In this document: positions 51,615 through 60,446 of the stretch, piece by piece
Layout of the letters: every line of letters begins with the position of its first letter
Numbering within the stretch: position 1 is the stretch's first letter
From: Microbacterium sp. CGR2
Lineage (GTDB): Bacteria; Actinomycetota; Actinomycetes; Actinomycetales; Microbacteriaceae
DNA length: 64,000 nt
Direction: 5' to 3'
Assembly: GCF_003626735.1 (NCBI RefSeq)
Contig: NZ_RBHX01000001.1
Span: 3,348,001 to 3,412,000, forward strand
Made by a program: the position numbers and the translations under genes
The notes under the pieces: generated by a model
What the model was told of the DNA's origin: nothing
The model's database searches: none
Seen by the model: the letters and a program-made list of their open reading frames with translations, nothing else

Positions 51615-52796
51615 CTAGCGGGACACGTGCCGGAGAGCGAGCGCGGCCAGCGCCGCGGCCTGATCGCCGAGCACCGCATCGTCGAAGACCGCGTGCGGCG
51701 AGTGGTTCATCGGGATGTCGTCCGGGTCGACGTGCGGCGGCGTCGCGCTCAGGAACAGGAAGGTCCCCGGCACTTCGCGGAGCACGAACGAGAAGTCCTC
51801 CGAGGCCATCCAGGGCACGGCGAGCTCTTCGACCCGGTCGTTTCCGAACTCCTCCCGCAGCACCGCCGTCGCCGCCGCGGTCTCGGGCACCGTGTTGACG
51901 GTCACCGGATAGCCGATGATCACCTCGACATCGGCCGTGCACCCGTGCGCGGCCGCGATGCGCTCGACGAGGAGCGGAAGTTCCGCCTGGGCCTGTGCGA
52001 TCGAGGCCTGGGACAACGTGCGCAGCGTCGCGGCGAGTCCGGCCTGCTCGGGGATCACGTTCACGACCTCGCTCGCGAACAGCTTCGTCACCGAGAGCAC
52101 CACGGGGTCGAACACGTCGACGCGCCGGGTGACCCAACTCTGCAGCGCCAGCACGATCTCGGCGACCGCGGGCACCGGGTCGACCGCCTGATGCGGGCGG
52201 GAGCCGTGGCCGCCCCGGCCGTGCACGGTGACCTTCAGCACGTTCGCACCGGCCATGATCGTGCCCGGTTTGAGTTGGAACGTGCCGCGCTCCCCCGGAC
52301 CGACATGGATGCCGTAGGCCGCTTCGACCCTCGTGCCGGCAGCGTCGAGCACGCCGTCGCGGATCATCAGCGGCGCACCTCCGCCGGCCTCCTCGCCCGG
52401 CTGGAACATGAAGACGACGGACCCCGCGATGCTCTCCCGCCGTGCCGCGAGCAGCCGGGCGGCGCCGACGAGTCCGGCCACATGGAGGTCATGACCGCAC
52501 GCGTGCATGGCGCCGTTCACGGACGCGTACTCCAGCCCGGTCTCCTCGACGATCGCCAGCGCATCCATATCGCCACGCAGCAGCACCGACGGGCCGTCCG
52601 CCGCCCCGCGCAGCACCGCGGTGACCGAGCCCAGGTCGCTGCCGGTCGTGATCTCGAGGCCGAGGTCGGCGAGTTCCGCGAGCACGACGGCCTGCGTCTG
52701 CGGCAGGTCGAAACCGACCTCGGGGATGCGGTGCAGGCGGCGCCGCAGATCCACGAGCTCGGGCAGCAGGCGGGCGGCATCTTCGCGCAGCGTCAC
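51615..52796 (-). CDS. M20D amidohydrolase/aminoacylase (paralogue 2)
   Basis: 393 residues; GTG 52796 overlaps the stop of the upstream amidohydrolase (GTGA). Same layout as the paralogue at 40971-42155: RRRLHRIPEVGFDLPQTQ, LLRGDMDALAI, GAMHACGHDLHVAG, FMFQPGEEAGG, GRGGHGSRPHQAVDP, MASEDFSFVLREVPG. Complete metal-ligand set. Final gene of the Rieske operon. Two M20D enzymes in one regulon suggest two related amide substrates or a hetero-oligomer. Confidence 0.9.
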   Translation of the reverse strand: MTLREDAARLLPELVDLRRRLHRIPEVGFDLPQTQAVVLAELADLGLEITTGSDLGSVTAVLRGAADGPSVLLRGDMDALAIVEETGLEYASVNGAMHACGHDLHVAGLVGAARLLAARRESIAGSVVFMFQPGEEAGGGAPLMIRDGVLDAAGTRVEAAYGIHVGPGERGTFQLKPGTIMAGANVLKVTVHGRGGHGSRPHQAVDPVPAVAEIVLALQSWVTRRVDVFDPVVLSVTKLFASEVVNVIPEQAGLAATLRTLSQASIAQAQAELPLLVERIAAAHGCTADVEVIIGYPVTVNTVPETAAATAVLREEFGNDRVEELAVPWMASEDFSFVLREVPGTFLFLSATPPHVDPDDIPMNHSPHAVFDDAVLGDQAAALAALALRHVSR

Positions 52797-53974
52797 GGGT
52801 TCTCCTTCGTCGCGGTGTAGACGGTCCGTCCGTCGATGAGCACCTCCCGCACGGTCGAGGCGACGTCGAGCGGGTCTCCGGTCCACAGAACCACATCCGC
52901 GTCACGGCCGACCTCCAGCGCACCGACGCGGTCGCCGATGCCGGCGATGTCGGCCGCGGCGGAGGTCATGGCGGCGATGGCGGTCTCGCGGGGAAGGCCG
53001 GCGCGCACGGCGACGGCGGCCTGCAGAGCGAGGAGCCCGATGGGAACCACCGGATGATCGGTGGTCAGGGCGACGCGCACTCCCGCCGCGGCGAGGGTCG
53101 CGAGGTTCGCAGGATCGGCCTCGCGCACCTCGACCTTCGATCGGCTCGACAGGATGGGGCCGAAGATGACGGGCACATCGCGCTCCGCGAGCACGTCGGC
53201 GAGCTTGTGGGCCTCGGTTCCGTGGTTGAGCACGAGACGCAGCCCGAACTCCTCGGCGATGCGCAGCGCCGTCGCGATGTCGTCGTGCCGGTGCGCATGC
53301 TGCTCCCAGGAGAGCGTGCCGTCGAGGGCCTCGGTGAGCGCCTGCTTTCCCAGGTCGACCGCGAACGGTGCGCCCTCCGCGCGGGCGCGATCGCGTCGGT
53401 CGGCGTAATCGCGCGCATCCAGGAGCGCCTGCCGGATGACGAGCGCGATGCCGAGGCGGGTCGACGGCAACTGCTTGCGCTCCCCGTAGACCTGCTTCGG
53501 GTTCTCGCCGAGCGCCGACTTCATGCCGAGTGCCGCCCGGATCACCTGCTCGTCGACCGAGCATCCGCCGGCGGTCTTGATCGCCACACTCTGCCCGCCG
53601 ATCGGATTCCGCGACCCCGGCTTCACGACCACAGCTGTGACGCCGCCCGCCAACGCATCGGCGAACGCCATGTCCTCGATGTTGATCGCATCGATCGCCC
53701 GCACCCCGGCGGTCACGGGCGACGACACCTCGCTGCCGTCGAAACCCGCGGGGCCGTTCGCCTCCTCGTGCACGCCGATGTGGCTGTGCGGATCGATGAG
53801 TCCGGGCAGGACCCAGCACCCCGTGGCATCGATCACCCGCGCACCGCCCGGCACGGAGATCCCGACATTGACCGCCTCGATCCGGCCGCCCGACACGAGC
53901 ACCGTGCCGCCGTCGAACTCCTCGCCGAGGCCCGTGACCACACGTCCGCCGACGATCGCGACGTCTGCGCTCAT
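52793..53974 (-). CDS. Amidohydrolase (imidazolonepropionase-like, COG1228)
   Basis: 393 residues. ATG 53974 overlaps the preceding stop (ATGA). Beta-sandwich plus TIM-barrel amidohydrolase: HxH in VLPGLIDPHSHIGVHEE, further ligands in WEQHAHRHDDI, LVLNHGTEAHKL and the last Asp in VALTTDHPVVPIG; C-terminal VGALEVGRDADVVLWTGDPL. A probable cytosolic hydrolase of a cyclic or linear amide; the family also includes peptidases acting on X-Pro or N-acyl substrates. Confidence 0.88.
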   Translation of the reverse strand: MSADVAIVGGRVVTGLGEEFDGGTVLVSGGRIEAVNVGISVPGGARVIDATGCWVLPGLIDPHSHIGVHEEANGPAGFDGSEVSSPVTAGVRAIDAINIEDMAFADALAGGVTAVVVKPGSRNPIGGQSVAIKTAGGCSVDEQVIRAALGMKSALGENPKQVYGERKQLPSTRLGIALVIRQALLDARDYADRRDRARAEGAPFAVDLGKQALTEALDGTLSWEQHAHRHDDIATALRIAEEFGLRLVLNHGTEAHKLADVLAERDVPVIFGPILSSRSKVEVREADPANLATLAAAGVRVALTTDHPVVPIGLLALQAAVAVRAGLPRETAIAAMTSAAADIAGIGDRVGALEVGRDADVVLWTGDPLDVASTVREVLIDGRTVYTATKENP

Positions 53975-54507
53975 CGTCGCTCCTCGCTGGTGCTCATCGT
54001 GTTCTCTCCCGCGCGCCGCTCGACGAGCGCGCGCGTCCGTGTCAGCAGATCCTCGAGGTCGAGGCTGAGGATGCCCGCCGCGGGGTCGACCCGCACGACG
54101 ATCCCGTCCTCGCACTCCGGCGGCTCCCCGCTGAGATCCACGAGAGGATCGTCGACCCAGACCCACGGCAAACCGTCGGCATAGCGGCGGATGTGCGCGA
54201 GCTTGTCGAACTGCACGGGCAAGAAGGGCCAGGGCTCCTCCGGCAGCTCGAGCGGCGCACGGAACGCCGTGTGCGCGTTGTGTCCCCACTCGGATGCCCA
54301 GACGATGTCGAAGTGCTCGGCCAGCTCGTGCAGGCGCCGGGCCGCCGAATCCGGGATGGCGACGTCGCGAACCCACCGGCCCCAGGCGGAGAGGTGGTGC
54401 ATGCTCACCGGGACCGAGGGCTCGCCCTCGATCACGAACACGTCGCTGATCCCCAGCACGAGGACCGGGCGGTCTCCGCGCGGCGGTCGCGCTGTGTACT
54501 TCGCCAT
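53971..54507 (-). CDS. HAD-like protein without the canonical DxD
   Basis: 178 residues. The N-terminus VLVLGISDVFVIEG aligns with the HAD motif I strand, but the DxDG nucleophile is replaced (GISD). LHELAEHFDIVWASEWGHNA matches the second HAD segment (usually W-(A/T)-T-x-W), and WVWVDDPLVD matches the DD motif IV. Likely a HAD-fold protein with weakened or altered catalysis. Lies between the Rieske oxygenase (1 bp) and the amidohydrolase (ATGA overlap) in the same operon. Confidence 0.65.
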   Translation of the reverse strand: MAKYTARPPRGDRPVLVLGISDVFVIEGEPSVPVSMHHLSAWGRWVRDVAIPDSAARRLHELAEHFDIVWASEWGHNAHTAFRAPLELPEEPWPFLPVQFDKLAHIRRYADGLPWVWVDDPLVDLSGEPPECEDGIVVRVDPAAGILSLDLEDLLTRTRALVERRAGENTMSTSEERR

Positions 54508-54508
54508 G

Positions 54509-55711
54509 TCAGTCGTCCACCGCGTCGGCGAGCAGCGTCGCGTCAGCCGCGCCCTCGAAGTAGTTGCCGCCCTCGATGCGCACCAGCCGCTCCGACTCGT
54601 CGAAGCTCACGCCCACGGGGTCGCCGCCGGCGGCGACCGCGCGGTGCTGCTTGGCCATCATCCGCCGGATCATCGCGATGCCCTGATCGGTGGTCGTGAG
54701 GTGATCCTCGGAGTGCAGCGAGATGGCACCCTGCGACTTCTGCGCCTCGTAGTCACCGGGGAGGCGCTGATGCTCGAGGTCGGTGAGCTCCTTCCACGGC
54801 TTGCCCTCGTGCGTGGAGCGGAGCTTCGCGAGGAAGTCGGGATCGGCGTCGCGCGCCACCGTGAAGATGCGGAAGTTCGTGTCGTCCATCGGCACGACCC
54901 AGCCGATCATGTTCGTCTGTCCCGAGCTGAGCTTCGGGCTGGCGACGACCCGCAGGTTCGGGAAGATGACCTCGGTGACGCGGCGCAGCTGACGGCCGTC
55001 GCCGAGCTCGCGCATCTGGATGCTGCGCACGCCGAGCGGCGTGTACTCGTAGCTGACCTCGGGGATGAGCGCCATCTCGGGTGTGAACTGATTGCCGCTG
55101 AAGCGCGCGTGCAGGATCGGCACGTGGAACGGGTCCATCACGTTCTCCCAGTGCTGCAACCAGTTGAAGTCGAGCTCGGCGGGTCCGCCGCCGCCCACGC
55201 CTCGGTCGTTGACGATCAACTGCTCGTCGTCGGCGAGCTCCTCGAGGGTGTCGTAGCGCGGAAGCACGGGCTTCTTCTCGGGCGGGCCCAGGTACGCCCA
55301 GATCAGGCCGTACTGCTCCTCGACCGGGTACCAGGGCTGGCGCACACGATCGCGGTGCAGGCCCAGTTCGGGCTCGCACGGCTGCTCGAGGCAGTGCCCC
55401 TCGGTGTCGAACACCCACCCGTGGTAGCAGCAGCGGATGCCCTCCTCTTCGACGCCGCCGTAGAACAACGAGGCGCCGCGGTGGATGCAGCGCGGGTGCA
55501 GCAGGCCGGCCTTGCCCTTGCGGGTGCGGAAGAGCACGAGATCCTCGCCCAGCACCTGCAGCGAGATCGGGCGCGTCGTCGCATCCTCGACCTTCGCGAT
55601 CGGGTGCCAGTAGCGGCGAAGCACCTCGCCGTAGGGGGTGCCGGGGCCGACCTGGGCGAGCTCGTTGAGCGGCTGCCCGAGGCGTAGGCCGTATGCGGTT
55701 CCGGTGTCCAT
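54509..55711 (-). CDS. Rieske non-haem iron oxygenase, alpha subunit
   Basis: 400 residues. Rieske 2Fe-2S: CIHRGASLFYGG...IRCCYHGWVF (CxH...CxxH, ~residues 75-100). Mononuclear iron site in WLQHWENVMDPFHVPILHARF (Asp and two His, the 2-His-1-carboxylate facial triad). The single-subunit layout resembles phenoxybenzoate/vanillate-type oxygenases that hydroxylate or demethylate aromatics. The reductase is the next gene upstream. No beta subunit is encoded nearby, consistent with an alpha-only enzyme. Confidence 0.92.
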   Translation of the reverse strand: MDTGTAYGLRLGQPLNELAQVGPGTPYGEVLRRYWHPIAKVEDATTRPISLQVLGEDLVLFRTRKGKAGLLHPRCIHRGASLFYGGVEEEGIRCCYHGWVFDTEGHCLEQPCEPELGLHRDRVRQPWYPVEEQYGLIWAYLGPPEKKPVLPRYDTLEELADDEQLIVNDRGVGGGGPAELDFNWLQHWENVMDPFHVPILHARFSGNQFTPEMALIPEVSYEYTPLGVRSIQMRELGDGRQLRRVTEVIFPNLRVVASPKLSSGQTNMIGWVVPMDDTNFRIFTVARDADPDFLAKLRSTHEGKPWKELTDLEHQRLPGDYEAQKSQGAISLHSEDHLTTTDQGIAMIRRMMAKQHRAVAAGGDPVGVSFDESERLVRIEGGNYFEGAADATLLADAVDD

Positions 55712-55735
55712 GTTCGCTCCGTTCGTGCGGGGGGG

Positions 55736-56704
55736 TCAGATGTCGAGGACGAGACGCTCGCCGAGAGAGCGGGACACGCAGATCATCATCGTCTCGTTGC
55801 TCTCGCGCTCGTCGGGGGTGAGGATCGAGTCCCGGTGCTCGGGGGCGCCGTCGATCACGGCCGTCTCGCAGGTGCCGCAGACGCCCTCGAGACAGGAACT
55901 CGGCACCCCGATCCCGGCGTTCTCGAGCATCTCGAGGATGCTGCAGCCGCGGTCGACCGTGACGACGAGGTCGGACCTGGTCGCCACGACCTCGAAGGTG
56001 TCGGCTCCCTGCGACTCGCCGAACGTCTTTGGCTGGAAACGCTCCAGATGCAGGGCACCGTGCGGCCAGTCGAGGCTGAGCGCTTCGAGGGCATCGAGCA
56101 TGCGGGCGGGGCCGCAGGCATAGATACCGGTGCCTTCCGACACGGAGCCGATCCAGGTCGCCAGGTCGAGACGCTCCTCGCGGTCGCGACTGACGAGCCG
56201 CGCCGTCTCCGCGCTCAGGTGCGGGGCGGAAGCGAATGCCATGCCATCGCGGCGCGTGCCGAGGTAGGCCAGTCGCCACGGGACTCCCCTGCGTTCGGCT
56301 TCGGCGACCATCGGGAGGATCGGAGTGATCCCGATGCCGCCCGCAAGGAAGACATAGGCGCTCGCGTCTTCGAGCCCGAAATGATTGATCGGAGCGGATG
56401 CCCTGACGGTGTCACCGGTGCGCAGGGTTTGGTGCACGTAGCGGGAGCCCCCGCGGCTCGGGGTCTCGGCCAGGACGGCGACGCGCCACATGCGGAGATC
56501 GGCCGGATCCGAACACAGCGAGTACTGGCGTTCGAGGCCGTTGGCAAAGCAGAGATCGATGTGGGCACCGGGAGCCCATTCCGGCAGCAGGTTACCGGCG
56601 GGGTCGTCGAGCTCGAGGGACAGAACATCGTGGGCCTCCCACCGCATCGCACGGACCCGGAGGTCGAGGGGCTGCGGGGAGAACTCTGCCGCAAACTGAG
56701 ACAC
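55736..56704 (-). CDS. Oxygenase reductase: flavin domain plus C-terminal 2Fe-2S (VanB/phthalate-dioxygenase-reductase type)
   Basis: 322 residues from GTG 56704 (AAGGAG upstream). Order: flavin-binding barrel (GLERQYSLCSDPADL: RxYSL), NAD domain (VFLAGGIGITPILPMVAEAE; GIYACGPARMLDALEAL), then plant-type ferredoxin with cysteines in GCSILEMLENAGIGVPSSC and EGVCGTCETAV. Passes electrons from NAD(P)H to the Rieske oxygenase at 54509-55711. First gene of the minus-strand operon. Confidence 0.92.
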   Translation of the reverse strand: MSQFAAEFSPQPLDLRVRAMRWEAHDVLSLELDDPAGNLLPEWAPGAHIDLCFANGLERQYSLCSDPADLRMWRVAVLAETPSRGGSRYVHQTLRTGDTVRASAPINHFGLEDASAYVFLAGGIGITPILPMVAEAERRGVPWRLAYLGTRRDGMAFASAPHLSAETARLVSRDREERLDLATWIGSVSEGTGIYACGPARMLDALEALSLDWPHGALHLERFQPKTFGESQGADTFEVVATRSDLVVTVDRGCSILEMLENAGIGVPSSCLEGVCGTCETAVIDGAPEHRDSILTPDERESNETMMICVSRSLGERLVLDI

Positions 56705-56745
56705 CGTCGTCCCGCTCCTTCCGTCGATCCGGTCACCCAGATCGA

Positions 56746-56770
56746 ATTGACAACATTGGATATAATCAAT
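56746..56770. promoter_or_regulatory. Candidate GntR operator in the reductase/aminotransferase gap
   Basis: ATTGA-C-AACAT-TGG-ATATA-A-TCAAT: both outer arms ATTGA and TCAAT are perfect and the inner right block is one base from ATACA. It is centred between the divergent reductase (start 56704) and aminotransferase (start 56830), so it can serve both promoters. Confidence 0.6.
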
Positions 56771-56829
56771 TGCGATACTATGAATCCCGCCCGAGGCTGT
56801 CAAACGGGCGACGAGTGAAAGGCGGAACC

Positions 56830-57927
56830 ATGTCGGAGTTGAGACTGCGCGAGGATCTGAACGCGATCCCGGACTACAAGCCCGGGAAGGCGACGACGCA
56901 GTCGCCCAACACCGGCCCGGTGTTCAAGGTGTCGTCGAACGAGAATCCGTACGGACCCCTGCCGTCGGTAGCGACCGCGATCGCGGACCGGATCGCCCAC
57001 ATCAACCGCTACCCCGACACCGCGGCCACCGCCGTCGTCGCGCTCCTGTGCGAGCGATTCCAGGTCTCGCCCGTGAACCTCGTGCTGGGCAGCGGATCCG
57101 TCGAGGTGGTCTCACAGCTCATGCGCGCCACCGCCTGCGAGGGCAATGAAGTCATGTTCGCGTGGCGCTCATTCGAGGCCTACCCGATGCTGGTTCGCGC
57201 CGCCGGCGCCACTCCCGTCGCCGTGCCCCTCACCGCGGACCACCGTCACGACCTCGACGCGATGCGCGCCGCGATCACCGCGCGCACGCGCCTGATCCTC
57301 GTCTGCAATCCGAACAACCCCACCGGCACCACGATCGGCACGGACGAGCTGACCGCGTTCCTCGACGCCGTCCCCGCCGACATCACCGTCGTGATCGATG
57401 AGGCGTACGTGCACTTCAACGAACGCACGGACTCCCCCTCCGGGATCGAATACTTCCGCCGCTACCCGAACGTCGCGGTCGCGCACACGTTCTCGAAGGC
57501 CTACGGGCTCGCCGGGCTGCGCATCGGCTACGCAATCGCTCCCGAGCGCCTCACGAACACCCTGCGCAAGGTCGCGATTCCCTTCGGCGTCACGGATCTC
57601 GCGCAGGCCGCAGCTGTCGCCTCCCTGCACGCGGAGGACGAGCTCTCGGCCCGCGTGGCCGACCTCATCGCCGAGCGCGAGCGCGTGGTCGGCGCCTTCC
57701 GGGATGCGGGCATCGATCTGCCCGAGACGCAGGCAAACTTCATCTGGGTCCCCTTCGGCGACGCCACGACAGCGGCGGCACAGCTGCTGGAGAGCCACGG
57801 GCTCCTGGTGCGCCCCTTCGCCGGAGAGGGCTTCCGCGTCACGATCGCCGAGCGGGAGGCGAACAACCTGCTCGTGCGCTTGGCGCCCAAACTGGCCGCC
57901 CATTTTGCGCCGCTCGCAGTCGTCTGA
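56830..57927 (+). CDS. HisC-type PLP aminotransferase (histidinol-phosphate/aromatic amino acid)
   Basis: 365 residues; ATG 56830 follows AAAGGCGG. Class I/II aminotransferase fold: FKVSSNENPYGPLP, LVLGSGSVEVVSQL, ILVCNPNNPTGTTIG, TVVIDEAYVHF, PLP lysine in VAHTFSKAYGLAGLRIGYA, RVTIAERE at the C-terminus. HisC-like enzymes use histidinol phosphate, but actinobacterial members outside his operons often act on Phe/Tyr/Trp. No his genes are here and the gene shares an operator with the Rieske operon, so a catabolic aromatic aminotransferase is favoured (inference). Confidence 0.9.
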   Translation: MSELRLREDLNAIPDYKPGKATTQSPNTGPVFKVSSNENPYGPLPSVATAIADRIAHINRYPDTAATAVVALLCERFQVSPVNLVLGSGSVEVVSQLMRATACEGNEVMFAWRSFEAYPMLVRAAGATPVAVPLTADHRHDLDAMRAAITARTRLILVCNPNNPTGTTIGTDELTAFLDAVPADITVVIDEAYVHFNERTDSPSGIEYFRRYPNVAVAHTFSKAYGLAGLRIGYAIAPERLTNTLRKVAIPFGVTDLAQAAAVASLHAEDELSARVADLIAERERVVGAFRDAGIDLPETQANFIWVPFGDATTAAAQLLESHGLLVRPFAGEGFRVTIAEREANNLLVRLAPKLAAHFAPLAVV

Positions 57928-58079
57928 GAGTCAGGGCTTACTGAGGCAACCAGCTCGTGTGACACATCAACGGGCGGCTCGGCCACCTTTCTGGCACGCG
58001 GGGGTCAGATTCGTCAACGCTGGCAACAGGGCCCGACTTTGAGCTCCCGCAAACCCTCCCGCACCAACGTCGTTCCCGA

Positions 58080-58541
58080 CGCCTCGGCACCGAAGTCCCG
58101 TCGTCGTTTTGGGTGGCATCGTCGAGATGGCCGATTTCGTGCGCGCAGACCTCTTTCCCCTCCAGGAGCGGCCCCGCGGGCAGGATTCCTGGGCGGTCAG
58201 TAAAGGCTCGGGGAAGGCGTCGCCGAAGATGTTCCGGTGAGTGCCCGCAACTACGCCACCGGGCGCCTGGTGGGCGATGCTCGTGAGCATCGCGTCGCTT
58301 GCGACAACCCTCGCGTCAGTGAGCCAGCGAACATCCAGCCCGTGGTGGCAAGAGGTTCGAAGTGTGCAGGAGTGAGATAGACGGAGCGCAACGCCACATC
58401 GTGCCTCTCCACCCATCTGATGAGCGCGTCGGCCTGCTCTCTGATGACCGGCGGGCCGGCCAGGAGGGCATCGCTTTCTCTCCGTAAATCAGCATGCGGG
58501 ACAACGGGACCAAAAGACCCGGTCCGTCCTTCGTCGATCAT
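58080..58541 (-). pseudogene. Metallo-beta-lactamase-fold hydrolase, multiply frameshifted
   Basis: Pieces in three frames join into one protein: from ATG 58541 GPVVPHADLRRESDALLAG...SVYLTPAHFEPLATTG; from ~58345 LTDARVVASDAMLTSIAHQA and FGDAFPEPLLTAQ; from ~58185 PAGPLLEGKEVCAHEIGHLD and DATQNDDGTSV. This is the order of an MBL-fold enzyme. The hallmark THxHxDH has become TPAHFEP, and one-base losses near 58345 and 58187 break the frame. The gene is dead. Similar MBL proteins are often standalone detoxification hydrolases. Confidence 0.65.
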
Positions 58542-59083
58542 GGTGCCACGTCGAGGTCTTTCACCCGGCCTCACGCGTGCTGAGCCGCTTTGGTCAGGAC
58601 GATGACCCGAGAGTCGAAGGAAATCACCTGTTGCATCGCGACAGCATGGGCGTCTCGGACCTTCCATCGGACTAGTTCGATCCTCGTATCGAGCATGCTG
58701 TTGTGCGAACGACGATCCTTGGCGCCCTCTACGACAAGAACGCCGAAGTGCTGCACCGGCAACCTCAGATCGTTCGCGTTCTGCGCATTACCGAATCCTG
58801 TTACAGCCTCGGAGTCCTCACCACAGAAAGGCAGCACGGTGAAGCCGTGGAAGATCTCTTGAGACCCGACCGTTCCCGGCCTGACTCTCGAGCTGCACCG
58901 AACTAAATCACCGCATCTCCAGACGTCGACGCAGCCTTTAAAGCGCTGGCACGCGGCGGGCCCTTACCAGCTTCTCGTCTCGTGATGGCTAGTAAGGGCT
59001 CCCGGAAGGTACAGACGAGATCAGCTAGCGCAACGGCGGGTAGCGATCACCGCGATCTCGCGATCGTCGACAGGGCTGCGAAC
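58542..59083. other. Region without a supported gene; contains a 12-bp inverted repeat
   Basis: Both strands have short frames (for example minus-strand VELVRWKVRDAHAVAMQQV with stop 58571), possibly another decayed gene, but none is convincing. At 58960-58971 and 58988-58999, GCCCTTACCAGC and GCTAGTAAGGGC form an inverted repeat with one mismatch and a 16-nt loop; no T-tract follows. Confidence 0.45.
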
Positions 59084-59135
59084 CTAGGGCGTGCCTGACA
59101 ATAGATCGCGGGTTGGCGGAGCATAGCATGACGTC

Positions 59136-59525
59136 ATGAGCGAATCTCCGACCCCTGCTTTTGTTGTTGGTGAAGTGGTACAGACTACTTACGGCGCCGA
59201 GTCGGGTTGGGTTGGACGTGTTGGCACTGAGTTTTTCGGCGTGTACTTCGACTACGAGTCGGACGAGTCCGGCGCCTACTCGCTTCTGGTCGGAGTCGGC
59301 GCTGACTCCGACGAAGACGCTCCTGATGGAGCGTCCAGTGTGGGACTGGACCAGGGGCGTCGGGTGGCGTTCCCTGCTGCGGGTCCGATGCCGGCGGGAA
59401 TCGTCGAGGCGTGGGGACGCGTCTGGTCAGCGAGCACTTCTGGAGAACTCAGCCGAGCATTCACAACGGATATCGAAGTGCACCGACCGGACGGTTCGGC
59501 CGAAATTCTTATCGCGGCCAGTTAG
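59136..59525 (+). CDS. GyrI-like/AraC effector-binding (YdeE-type) domain protein, IS passenger
   Basis: 129 residues. FFGVYFDYESDESGAYSLLV, PMPAGIVEAWGRVWSA and RAFTTDIEVHRPDGSAEILI follow the order of the GyrI-like small-molecule-binding domain. The N-terminus is about 20-30 residues shorter than usual, so it may have been trimmed on capture. Such stand-alone domains bind or hydrolyse small compounds; this one lacks a DNA-binding domain. Start ATG 59136 has only a weak, distant GGCGGAG. Confidence 0.65.
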   Translation: MSESPTPAFVVGEVVQTTYGAESGWVGRVGTEFFGVYFDYESDESGAYSLLVGVGADSDEDAPDGASSVGLDQGRRVAFPAAGPMPAGIVEAWGRVWSASTSGELSRAFTTDIEVHRPDGSAEILIAAS

Positions 59526-60446
59526 AGCGCGTGTAGGCTAGCGCCTTGGTCCAGGCGATGGTGGCGTTGAGGGTGACGGCGGCGCGGTAGACGATGGCGT
59601 GTTTGTCGTAGCGAGCGGCAAGGCCGCCATTGCTTGAGGTGGCAGTACTGGCGCTCGATCACGTTGCGGTTCTTGTAGTCGGCGGCGTCGAGCTTGACCG
59701 GGCGGCCGCCGCGCGAGCCGCGGCGCCTGCGGTGACCCTTCTGATCGTCGGGCTCGGGGATCCCAGCCTTGATGCCGCGGGAGCGGAGATGGCCGCGGAT
59801 CTCCCGCGACGAGTCCGCCTTGTCGCCGCGGGCTGCGTCTGCTCGGGTGCGCGGCCGACCCTTCTCGCGCCCGACGCGCAGCTGATCCATCAACGGGAGG
59901 AACATCGGCGAGTCGCCGGCCTTCCTCGGTGTGATGGGCGTGACCAGCGGGAGCCCTTTGCCATCGACGAGCTGATGGATCTTCGTCGATAGGCCGCCTC
60001 TGGAGCGGCCGATGCCGTGATCAGGTGGCTCTTCCCGCAGATTCTTGCAACTCGGTCCAACCCGCTGTGAGGCGGGGCGTGTTCGTCGCATGCTGATGCG
60101 CCCGGGCGATCGTGGAGTCCACAGACAACAACCAATCGACCAGCTCGGCGACATCAGCCGCGGCTGTCAGCTTCGCTAGCACCTGATCCCAGGAACCCTC
60201 GGTCGCCATCCGGGGATGCCACGTCCACACCGTCTGCCAGGGCCCGAACACCTCGAGCAGGTCACGCCAGGCGATCACCGTTCGGTACCGGTAGAGGATG
60301 CCTTCAACCATCGTCCGAGCATCCGAGAACTTCCGACCCGGTCTACCCGTCGGGCGCGGCAGCATCCCCTCGGTCAACGACCACTGAGCATCCGAAGAGC
60401 ACCTGAAAGCGCGACAAGCATTCAGACATCCAGCCCGCAGCCCCAA
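59526..60446 (-). pseudogene. IS5-family transposase, frameshifted
   Basis: N-terminal part: SSDAQWSLTEGMLPRPTGRP, IAWRDLLEVFGPWQTVWTWH and first catalytic Asp in LLSVDSTIARAHQHATN. In another frame: GLSTKIHQLVDGKGLPLV, second Asp in ARGDKADSSREIRGHL (normally DKAYSS) and Glu in NVIERQYCHLKQW. The C-terminus needs a third frame (RYDKHAIVYRAAVTLNATIA). IS5 elements often make the transposase by one programmed frameshift, but two or three shifts here mean it is inactive. Confidence 0.8.

Noticed and set aside
58960..58999. Terminator
   Set aside because: The 12-bp inverted repeat has a 16-nt loop and no T-tract on either strand, and no intact gene ends just before it.
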